NCBI GenBank assembly: GCA_016858145.1 | Contig: JAEHOE010000086.1 | Location: 1-64,000 of the forward strand | DNA from: Edaphochlamys debaryana | Lineage: Eukaryota > Chlorophyta > Chlorophyceae > Chlamydomonadales | Reading direction: 5' to 3' | DNA length: 64,000 nucleotides | In this document: one piece after another, positions 55,501-64,000 of the stretch | How the letters are laid out: every line of letters begins with the position of its first letter | Numbering within the stretch: position 1 is the first letter of the stretch | Made by a program: the position numbers and the translations under genes | Notes under the pieces: model-generated | The model's database searches: none | Seen by the model: the letters and a program-made list of their open reading frames with translations, nothing else | What the model was told of the DNA's origin: nothing

Positions 55501-58500
55501 GAATCCCGCCTTGATTGCTCCCAGGATGGCTGCCCAATCACGCTGAAATGAAGATCTACGTGTACGACCTGCCGGAAAACGTCGTACATCGCCGGGAGTT
55601 CAACGACAGGTGGTGAGCGATGCGGCTCTCCAATTGCTTGAATGCCCATGTCGGCCAGACACCCACTCCAGCTTTCCTCGCTTTCCTACGATGTAGGGCC
55701 ACCATTGACGGCATCTACCTGGCCGAGATTGAGTTCATGGAGCAGCTTCTTTCGGACTGGTCCGTGCGGACAGAGAACCCCTGGGAAGGTGAGGAAGCCG
55801 AGGCGCGTGGAAGCAGCGGGGTCAGACTGCCAGGCAGGCGTTACGCAGTGGGGTTACGCAGCTGGGTGGTACGGGAGGAGGACAACCGCCTTGCCGCTGT
55901 CGGACCCGACGCACCGTGCACGCCAACGGTCTAAACGGTCTCGCTATGCCGGCCTGCCCCCGCCCCCGCAGCCTCGCTGTTTGTTGTTCCCTCATTCACG
56001 TATTGGTATACGCGTGAGTACCGAGCGCTTGCGTGGTAGAGTCTCTGAGTTCAACTCATTTCGCCGTCCAGTTAGTCATAGCTGGCCACAGGCGTCCCTA
56101 CCTGGCGTGCCGCGTGTCCTGGCGTGTGCCTGACCCAACGCATGCGCCCACACCCGCTGACGCCGCTCGCACAACCCTTCGTCCCCACCCGTCTCTCAGG
56201 GAACACGGGTGGCCCATACCTCATCATGGATCACGTCACCCGCTACCTGCAGCAGACTTCGCCCTTCTGGAACGCGACCAGAGGCCGCAATCATGTAATG
56301 TTCGCCACAAACGACCAGGGCGTTTGCAAGCTCGGATGGGCGCCAACAGAGTTGCAGCACTCCATCAAGGTAGGTGGGGGCCCGCAACGCAGAGGTGTTC
56401 CGAGGTGGGGAAAATCGAAGCGTCGAAGAAGGGAGAATCGAAGAACTTGATTGGCGGCGGGGTTGAGGCTGAGCAAGACGGCAAGGTTACGCCGGTGAGG
56501 TTTGGTCCCTCATCCCTTGTGGGGCTAAGCCCCCGCCGTCAGGCTCTCCGTGTGCGGGGGGTGCCCTATGATTACCCCAGTGACATGGGATCACACATCA
56601 GCTTGCGATTTACGCCTACCCCCTGATGCCACAAGCTTTAGTTTCCTTATCCCTGTCGCTTGGGATCAAGAGCAGGGAAACTTATCGACCCGGCGCGAAC
56701 TCAACATGCTGGGAAGACAGTCGCACCACCTCGCACCCATAGCCCAAGGAGCAATTCGGACATTCGTTTTAATCGTTATGCAACATATCGAAGCTATGAT
56801 CGAGGTAGTTCCGACAAGTTTACGCGCGGCTGTTGCGAGGATGCCGCGTTGCCGACTTCGGTCAGACCTCGCCGACCAAGCCCAGACCGAGCGCGATGTT
56901 GCTATCTCGCCTCAAGCAACTTGTCAAGGGAGAAGGAGTTGCAACACTTTGTCGCCGGTCGGCGTGCAAACGTGTTTCGCCCCGCGTCCATCCTCGGCCC
57001 CCTGTCCCCCCGTAGCTTCGCGCGGAGCGCGCCACACGGCCCCACGCTTTGTACCGTGCCTGCACGCATATAACGATGCCCAGCCAATCTAGGGCTCAGC
57101 CCTTCTTCCAGCTTCGAAAGAGCTGATACCCATCTTGGTTATGTTATGCACCCCGCAGTTGGTGCACTACGGCCTTGCCCCGCGCCGCCCCTACGTGCAC
57201 CACACCAACGGGGCACCGCCGGGCTTGGGGGCACTACCGCTGCCGGGGCACCGCTTCGAGGGCTTCCCAGACTTCACCTCCGTGAGTTGGCGGGGACGGG
57301 GTAGATGTGACAGAGCCCGCGTGTGCTTGTTGAAGGCTCGCCGCCCCGCGGTCGCGCGCATCCCATCCTCGTTCGCCCACCCTCCATACTTCGCTTGCTC
57401 AGGAAGCCATTCTTGCGGAACAAATGATATGCTACAGGTAATGACACTGCGGGCACTTTTGCCAGGCTTGCTTGCTGAAAATTGGGGGTGCTTTGGCCTC
57501 TGTTTGGTCAGCCTGGCTCATGGAGTAGACTGGCCGAGCGGTCCCGTGCATGTGGCAGCTAGCTACTTGCTTGGGCTCTGTCTTTTCTGCCTGACACATG
57601 TTGCTGGCTAGCGCATCATACCAGTGTTGACAACTCCGCAGCTCGCTCGACCCAAAACCGGTTCACGCTTGCGTCTGCCCCGAACGTAGGCCCGAAAAGG
57701 ACGTCGTCACTCCCAACTTCATCAGTCGTGATTGGGTGGCCCCGCATATCTACAACAGAGTGAGTTGTAGCGGAATGTGGGAAAGAGCGGGATACGGGGC
57801 TCAGGTGGGGGCCATGGGACCAAAGAGCGTACGTACGTGGAGAGTTCCCATGTATGGAGAAGGAACGTGAGGCGTACACGGGAGTATACTGAAGGTTTTG
57901 CGGAACGGCAAACGGGCTGAGCTGCAAGTCGTGTTGAGAGACGGCGAAGGCAACGGGGAGGCAATTGGCAGTGCGGAGTCTCCAAAAGGCCAGGCCATCG
58001 GTGTCTAGTTGAAACGCAGCAACGCTTCCGCATGTGTTGTTGTGGCACTTGTCATGACGAGGCTTTACGTCCGATGCCACCCCCCGCCCCCCCTACTCCA
58101 ACCCACCCGCCACCCAGACCTGGCTCGTCACCGTCCTGCCTGACGGCTCGCGGGTCGTCAGCCGCCGGCCCGACGCGCCGGAACGCAACATTACCTTCTA
58201 CTTCACTGGCTCCAACAGGTGAGCCAGGTCCAGAACTAAGAAGTTGAGCTCAGTACGGAGGGACAGTGAGCGAAGAACTGCTGATGAACGGACCGTCCGG
58301 CTTTGGGAACAGGTGCGGTGCCCATTTGAGCCCGGGCATACGACATAGGATTGCTAGGTAGTCGCCTCTGAACTTGCCTCCGCAAACGTGGCATTCCTCT
58401 TCATCGCAGCGCGGGCATGGTACAGTACAGCCATGGTGTACGGCAGGCCATACTCCAGATGTTTGCTCCTGGGGGCAAGCACCACGCCAGCGGCAGCCAG

Positions 58501-60025
58501 CCGCGGCCCGACTACCATGTGAGTGTCTGGGCCGGGGGGTGGGCGGGGCAAGAGGAGGTTGGAGGGCGAGTGGTGTGACTGCGGGGATTGAGCGTGGGGG
58601 CAAGAGGCACTGGTCGGCAGGGCGGCTTGCTGATTGAGTCAGCACGACCTTGATGTGCGGGTAGAGGAGTAGGCTGGAGACCACACAAGCGTTGCGCCGG
58701 CAACCGTGACTTTTCCTCCCAAACGTGGCCCCGCAGGTCGGCCCTGCCACACGTAAGTATCGCGGGGGGCAAAGGCCCGCTGGTGCTGTCGGCTACTGTC
58801 GCTAGGCGGCTCCAGCATTCGGTCGCACCTGCCTTGGGAGGAGACGCCAGGCGGGTGACACCGTGTTACTTACACTGGGTTGCTTATAGAAGTGGCTAGC
58901 CTCCGCCTGTTGCACCTGTCTAGCCCGGTCCTCCGTAATCCACCCCACAGACACCGGCCCGGACGATATGGCGCGCTCCAAGTTTTGCCTCGCCCCGTCT
59001 GGATACGGCTGGGGCGTCCGTCTGACGGATGCGATGGTGACTGGCTGCGTGCCAGTCATCATCCAGGACCACATGTACCAGGTGGGAAGATAGAGGGGGG
59101 CAGGGCAGCTTCGGGGTTCTGCCATCGGCCACCAACGGCCCGCAGCTTCGGGGGCGGAGTTCCGAGAAGCATTTTGAAGCGAAGGGCTTGTTCATAAGGC
59201 TCAGCATTCAGCAAGGTATCGACCTGCAGGGGCTGGGAGCGGGCTGCGCACCCCCTGGGGGTGCAGCGATGGGCTTGTTACGGCAACTTGAGCCAGTGCC
59301 CCCTCAATCCCCCCTCACTCGTCGCGGTCCCGTGCCCAGGCCCTGTGGGACGTGCTGCCGTACGAGGAGTTCTCAATTCGCATTTCCCGTACCGACCTTC
59401 ATCGCATTGTGGAGATCCTGGATCTAGTTACGCCCGAGCAGCTCATAAAGCTACAGGTGAGCGCATTATGAGGGGCCGGGGGGTGCATGTGAGCGCCGCG
59501 GCAGTTTGCGTACTGGCACGCGTGGAGCGCTGCCGTTTGAGTACCGCGGTTGCGCTGCGTCGTCCAGAGCTAGGCGGGGATGTAGAGCGAATGGTGAAGG
59601 AGGAGGAGTAGGGGTTAAGTCGCAGGAGCAGGCGGACCATGGCAAAAGGTAGACCGACAGGCCGGGCCGCTGGTCACGAGCAATCCGCGCTTAACTAACA
59701 AAGCCCTTCGGCTGCTATGCTGCCGCCTGCCTCTGTCCCGTCAGGAGGGTGTTGCAAAGTGGAACAGGTACGGTTGTAGTTCTTCATGGCCTCTAGCTTT
59801 TACCGAGGGCACTTGGCAGCAGTGTTTCCTCCGTAAAGCCACTCCACTGCCCGCCCTGCGACTTGCGTGCTGCCAACCTATCCCCCTTGCAGCGCATTCC
59901 ACTGGCATGAAGACTTGGGCGGCCTGGCCTACAATTACACGGTGATGTCGCTGAAGCGGAAAGTGCTGCACTTGTGGAGCGAGGACTACCGACACCTGAG
60001 GCATGCGCACCGCCTGAGGAGCTAG
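52446..60025 (+). CDS. EGF-like/exostosin (GT47) glycosyltransferase, type I copy 4
   Basis: The model has 24 exons, 2079 nt and 692 aa: 52446-52558, 53096-53151, 53339-53444, 53654-53756, 53936-54042, 54189-54228, 54521-54576, 54692-54737, 55040-55146, 55305-55399, 55525-55612, 55697-55788, 55972-56013, 56200-56369, 57159-57281, 57403-57437, 57690-57759, 58118-58218, 58410-58518, 58737-58752, 58951-59081, 59340-59456, 59745-59767, 59893-60025. Leader LRMLAAIVLVGLFMGG precedes PFREETKTCDPGCNR. EGF-like and exostosin motifs are as in the paralogues (KIYVYDLPENVVH, SLFVVPSFTYWYT, KFCLAPSGYGWGVR, TGCVPVIIQDHMY). Intron 3 has a GC donor. Intron 14 is enlarged by an R1 repeat. Exon 1 differs from copies 1-3 and is shared with the copy at 63688; a decayed older exon 1 remains in intron 1. 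Confidence 0.92.
52883..52925 (+). pseudogene. Relic of an older exon 1 inside intron 1 of type I copy 4
   Basis: The sequence reads GAGGAATCGAAGACCTGCCA, matching the EETKTCHPEC end of exon 1 in copies 1-3 but with a one-base deletion in the HPEC codons. Downstream bases also resemble intron 1 of those copies (GTCACTGGCGG). It looks like the ancestral exon 1, bypassed after a new first exon was acquired upstream. Confidence 0.6.
56684..57100 (+). repeat. Dispersed repeat R1, most complete copy, in intron 14 of type I copy 4
   Basis: It aligns with 36110-36533 and 39925-40180. It starts near CGACCCGGCGCGAACTCAAC, contains CTATCTCGCCTCAAGCAACT and GTGTTTCGCCCCGCGTCCAT, and ends near CCAGCCAATCTAGGGCTCAG. 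There is no open frame of note. All three longer R1 copies lie in introns and in the sense orientation. Confidence 0.75.
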
Positions 60026-60046
60026 CCTGAGCGGACGTGGACTTGT

Positions 60047-60065
60047 AGACAGACAGACAGACAGA
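60047..60065. repeat. (AGAC)n microsatellite
   Basis: Nearly five AGAC units, 22 bases after the stop codon of type I copy 4, so probably in its 3' UTR. Confidence 0.9.
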
Positions 60066-60699
60066 TGAAGCGAAGCGGAAAGGGAGCGTTCAGCGTTGAA
60101 CCTGGACATCAGGAAAGCTTGACATGAAGAGCAGGAGATGTGACATGCCCACCCGGAGCAAGTTACAACAGCAAGTTACATGCTTGTGTCGGCAGGAGTG
60201 CAAAGTGGCGATGAAGAGCAGGATGGGACATGCACGGGATTCCCATCCCAATCTTAGTATAGGGGTCCAGGTTGTGTCGGCAGGATTGCTTAGTGTCTCT
60301 GAGCTGAGCGTGGATAAGTAGGAGCCCTTTCGATGGCGCCTTGTGGGCATGGTTTCCCTGCGACCACTGAAACAGGCATCCGCCGCCGCCAGGCGTGTGG
60401 ATCCACTGTGGTGGCCATGGCGTAGTGTAGAGGAGGCAAGGCAAGCGGGGCTAGACCGCCCGCCAACAACTGAGCAGTTCTATGAAGTGGGGGCTTAAGT
60501 GCATAGCCTTCTCGAGATGTGGAGGTGAGGTGTCACACCTCACAGTGTGGTACACAGCCAAGCGAACTACATGTCCTGGGTTGACCTTGTGCTGAGGCAC
60601 CTCTGCGCAGCAGAACTGTGGGGGGGTGATTCGGGTGAACCCCCCTAGGACCACTGGCCTCAAGGCTCCACGCCCGGCAATGATTGAAGCTATGTGCAG

Positions 60700-61030
60700 G
60701 ATGCACCACTGAGTCGTGCTCCACCATTGCACCATTCTCCATCTCCATCCGGGACTACATCAACTACCCGGCTGGCCTCCGCTGCCGTGCCCACCAGCTG
60801 CGAGACCCATACCTCGTCGACCGCCGGGGAGCCACGCCGCCCAAGTCGCCACCCATCTGGCGCAACGCGGTGCCGCCCCTCTCGCCCACGCCGCGACGCC
60901 GACCAAGCGTGCGCGTGGCCTCTCTCCCCCGGCCACCAAGCGCCCCACGGCGCCAAAGAGCCAGCCGAAGAGGCCGAAGAGGCCCCTGCCTGTGTTTTGC
61001 GGAGGTTGGGCTCACGCACGGGGACTGAGA
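60700..61030 (+). pseudogene. Possible frameshifted coding remnant
   Basis: One frame reads ISIRDYINYPAGLRC and RDPYLVDRRGATPPKSPPIW. A neighbouring frame then gives a Lys/Pro-rich stretch (KRPTAPKSQPKRPKRPL). The change of plausible frame suggests a decayed gene or element. I do not recognise a family. Confidence 0.25.
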
Positions 61031-61654
61031 CGAGGTACCAGCCAACCACCCTTTCCTAGCGGCCAGTGCTGACGGATCACGGATCAGCATGCAGGTCCGA
61101 ACGCCCCTTGATGGAGGCGGGGCACACTCTGCGGCGCTTTTGCTCGGCGGCGCATAACAAACGGGGGAGTTGTAGAAGGTGGTTGTTGCTTTAGACAACG
61201 GGGCGTAGGGTGGCTGTCGCCATGGGAAGTTGGTGATCAGTTAGGAGGCGAGGCCGAGGTGGGGCCTTTGCTACAAGCTGAGAATGGTCATTGCGTGTGG
61301 GACGTGAGTGAGATCAGTGCGAGTCATGACAGGGACGCCGAAGGCGGAGAGGGGCGGAAGCCCATGCAGTCGCTGCTTGGCACTGAGCACGTGAGCAGGG
61401 AGGTTGGCTTGCCCTGGGCTTGCCGCGATCCCCAGTCCGCCTATGTCGACATAGGTGGTTCTGAACCGCCCAGCGCGACGTGCACTGCAATACTGTTGTC
61501 GCAAATCTTGCTGCAGTGTCGCGTCTGCTGCCGAGGCGTGCGGAGTGCGTCTCGGAAGTTGACCCATGCGGTGGTCGCCATAACGCGCTGTTTGCGCAAA
61601 GCTCCGCCCCAAGATGATCGCGATCATGTAGCGTTTTCAAAACACCGCTCAGTT

Positions 61655-61745
61655 GGGTAGTTGCGACAATTCCGCGCGGGCGTGTCAGTCGGCATGTGTT
61701 TTGGGCCCGAAGCCATCCTCCACCTCCTGGCCCCCAAAGCTGAAC
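61655..61745 (+). repeat. Diverged R1 fragment
   Basis: GTTGCGACAATTC and GTCGGCATGTGTTTTGGGCC align loosely with the central part of the R1 element at 56684. The weak match suggests an old copy. Confidence 0.4.
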
Positions 61746-61785
61746 GGGGAGTGAGAGCACGATGCCGTACCACGCAGTCTCTAGC

Positions 61786-61810
61786 TCAATCACTCAATCA
61801 ATCAATCAAT
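61786..61810. repeat. (TCAA)n microsatellite
   Basis: Imperfect run of TCAA/TCAC units. Confidence 0.9.
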
Positions 61811-62591
61811 GATGCAGGGGGCAAGCACGTGAGGTGGGCACTGTAAACACCAAGGACTGGCCCCCCGCACCTGGCCGCACACACACACGCCCGCACCCCA
61901 GCCCCCCTTCTCCCCCGTACGCTGCATTGCACGCCACTCGGCCCTGGGGCTCCGGGTTTCGGGTTCCGCCTGTGTCGCTTGGGGGACCCCGCCGTCGGGG
62001 GCCTGTCACACCCGTACTGCATGCCCGCCCGGGTACCATTGAGCCCTGCAGCTTGCTTGCCTCCTTCTTTCCGCCATCGCCCGAGTTCCTAGGCGCTCCT
62101 GGGGTCGCGACCTGCTCTGCTCGCCCGCTGCTCGCCCGCATGGTCGCGTACTGACGCTCTTCTCTTTCTCTTCTGGGACGACGTCTTCTACACCCCCAGG
62201 TTCGGCTCCGTGGGGAACGTAGGACGCCGCGGGCACTAGCTGCGCCAACTCGGGCGATGGCGGACCCCCACTTCCGGCGCTCGGCCCCAGGTATGCGCAG
62301 GTAAGCACCCGGTAAGTACGCTTTTATTTTACATTTGATGCACACGATGCAAGGGGGTGCAGAGTACTTCGCTGAGTACTTCTGCTTCGGGCGGGATCGA
62401 GGGCAGTTCCTCGGGCCTCAAAAACAAGCGGAACTGCAGCCCCCTCCCCTTCCGTAACACTCGTGTGCGTTTCTTCCGCGAGATGTGCCATGTGCCCCTG
62501 TGCCCCTTTGCCCTCGCGGGCCTCCCAGTTCCAGGCGACAACGAGCCCTCCCGCAGGTCGTCTCCTCGCCTGCGTAGTCTGCGGAAAATGC

Positions 62592-62641
62592 CCTACGCCA
62601 CACAACCAAGCGCTTCGCTTCGTTGATGTTCTTCTAACCCC
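62592..62641 (+). repeat. Short dispersed repeat R2
   Basis: CTACGCCACACAACCAAGCG followed by CTTCGCTTCGTTGATGTTCT. It is nearly identical, in opposite orientation, to 63085-63132, so the pair forms a 50-bp inverted repeat about 440 bp apart. Confidence 0.75.
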
Positions 62642-62997
62642 CCGCACCTGAGGGGAGAGCAGGATGTCGCTCCATGGGGGGATGGACCATGAATGGGGAC
62701 TTGGAGCAGTGCACGGGGGACTTGAGTTAGGAATTGAGCAGATCCTGAAAGGAGGTGGGGTGCTGGCGTGTGTGTGGGGGGGTGAATGGGGCGTAAGAGT
62801 GGCGAGAACGGAGCTGCGGCCGACGCCTGATGTTACAGTGTTGCCCCCCGGTACTGTGGTCTGCTGTAGGATTCCAAGGTTCTCTCCCCCCTGTTTCGGA
62901 ACTGCTGGTATGGGAGGGCCATACCCGGTAGGTGGCGCTACACGCTTAACCTCTCTCAGCCTCGGCTCGGAGCTGGTTCCTATTGTAACATCGCATC

Positions 62998-63800
62998 CTG
63001 TTTCGGAACTCCGGTCGTCAGGGACTGCAAGGCAGCCCCGGCGGCGATGCCGTGGTGCCGTGCCGTGCCCGCCTGCGTTCGGGGTTAGAAGAACATCAAC
63101 GAAGCGAAGCGCTTGGTTGTGGTGTGGCGTAGCTGCGCTCGGGGCCCTGCCCATTCTGACCTCAAGCGACCCACACACCGAACCCCACCCGACTCTGCCC
63201 GACCGGCAGTCCGCCCTCCTTCACGCGCCCGTATAGGCTCGTATCCGATCTCGATGGGGGTCTCGAAGTCTCGATGTGCCCCAAGACGGAGAGGATGGAG
63301 ACCGGGAGGACGAGGGGGACCCCCGGGTAGGACCCACAACGACCATCCCATTCGGGTCCGACCGGCGAGACCAGACAGGTCATGTGTGTGTGCGTATGTG
63401 TAAACATACCGATGACTGCTCTTACCAAGCACATGGAGGAAGAGCGCCACAGAAGCGCGCGGAACTTGGTGCAGCGGAGGTGTAGCCGCGGGCAGCAGTC
63501 ACACCATAGAGCACAGGGCAAACGCTACTGTCGATAACAGGTTAGCTACGCAGTGCCGACACAGTGGCCGAAACGAAAACCAAACAGCAACCGTGCCAAC
63601 ACCCGCCTGGACTTCTGCTGTCAAAAAGATTTACGAAGATGCTCACAGAGCTAGCTGCAGCATTTCATCACTAGGGCGAGTGGCGGGATGGAGCACACGT
63701 TGCGCCTGCTTGCAGCCATCGTCCTCGTGGGGCTCTTCATGGGCGGAGCGGGGAGTCCTTTTCGTGACGAGACTAAGACCTGTGACCCAGGCTGTAATAG
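62998..63800. repeat. Segmental duplication unit, copy 2 (promoter plus exon 1)
   Basis: Partner of 51822-52560. It carries an extra R2 element at 63085-63132 that is absent at the corresponding site near 51897. The similarity continues into intron 1 and beyond the window, which fits an 11-kb tandem duplication of the whole type I gene. Confidence 0.85.
63085..63132 (-). repeat. Short dispersed repeat R2, inserted copy with flanking duplication
   Basis: It is flanked by CTGCGTTCGGGG at 63073-63084 and CTGCGCTCGGGG at 63133-63144. The homologous region near 51890 has a single such flank and no repeat. This is the signature of insertion with a roughly 12-bp target-site duplication. Confidence 0.7.
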
Positions 63801-64000
63801 GTAAGCGCGCGTTGCAGTGCTGCGCGGTCGTCCGCAGCTACGCACGCCATATGTTATCCCCCTGGCACGCGATGCATGTAGTATAGATACATTGTAGCTG
63901 GAGCTCGTTGCGGCCCGGCCGCGGTCTGGACCAGTACATGTGGATGGAATCCGTGTGGTAAGGGTCGCTGCGTTTCGGTTCTCCTGATAGTCGTGCACCA
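63688..64000 (+). CDS. EGF-like/exostosin (GT47) glycosyltransferase, type I copy 5, 5' end only
   Basis: Only exon 1 (63688-63800) and part of intron 1 are inside the window. The exon encodes LRLLAAIVLVGLFMGG followed by PFRDETKTCDPGCNR, differing from copy 4 at two residues, and ends at the same GTAAGC donor. Upstream DNA is also duplicated. The rest of the gene is expected beyond the right edge but cannot be confirmed here. Confidence 0.8.

Larger units (their letters stand above)
60026..62997. other. Intergenic, repeat-bearing region
   Basis: It contains two microsatellites, a possible coding remnant near 60700-61030, a diverged R1 fragment near 61655-61745 and an R2 repeat at 62592-62641. 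Short direct repeats (CTGTTTCGGAACT) occur near 62891 and 62998. No complete gene can be supported. Confidence 0.5.

Noticed and set aside
62592..63132. A 540-bp foldback transposon bounded by the two inverted R2 repeats
   Set aside because: DNA just inside the right-hand repeat matches the 51.8-kb duplication, so the right R2 is an independent small insertion, not a terminus of one element.
1..64000. tRNA, rRNA, riboswitch or other classical RNA genes
   Set aside because: I found no recognisable cloverleaf, rRNA signature or riboswitch core by reading; a tRNAscan or Infernal run would be decisive.

Overview
The window reads as nuclear DNA of a green alga, most likely a chlamydomonadalean/volvocine species. 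The reasons are GC-rich coding sequence with strong G/C third positions, genes cut into about 20-24 short exons by 70-900 nt GT-AG (sometimes GC-AG) introns, G- or C-rich introns and minisatellites, and EGF-like/exostosin proteins of a kind that is expanded in Chlamydomonas relatives. There are no operons or ribosome-binding sites. I rebuilt every multi-exon model by hand from splice sites and checked that exon lengths sum to an open frame.

Layout. 1-6357 (-): type I EGF/exostosin gene, copy 1, last two exons off the left edge. 8139-15030 (+) and 16264-23316 (+): two tandem type II EGF/exostosin genes (822 and 819 aa). 23.3-26.1 kb: intergenic, with a perfect 28-bp palindrome, a minisatellite and a probable small three-exon minus-strand gene. 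26140-33105 (+): type I copy 2 (703 aa). 33391-33666 (+): small CxxC-knuckle ORF. 34315-40724 (+): secretory-pathway FkbM-family methyltransferase (580 aa, 19 exons), with a possible alternative last exon. 40.7-43.9 kb: intergenic, with a truncated LINE-like fragment. 43880-51333 (+): type I copy 3 (693 aa). 52446-60025 (+): type I copy 4 (692 aa). 60.0-63.7 kb: intergenic repeats. 63688-end (+): first exon of type I copy 5.

How the genes may work together. All seven exostosin genes encode proteins with an N-terminal signal or anchor, Cys-rich EGF-like modules and a C-terminal exostosin (GT47) glycosyltransferase domain. The FkbM methyltransferase embedded among them also begins with a signal-like segment. 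The simplest reading is a Golgi gene neighbourhood that builds and O-methylates extracellular-matrix (cell-wall) glycans; the substrate is not readable from sequence. Copies 1 and 2 form a large inverted repeat around the type II pair. Copies 4 and 5 share a duplicated promoter and first exon. The type II genes show a sharp near-identical tract that looks like gene conversion. Repeats sit mainly in introns and intergenic DNA, and the three complete type I copies and both type II copies are intact.
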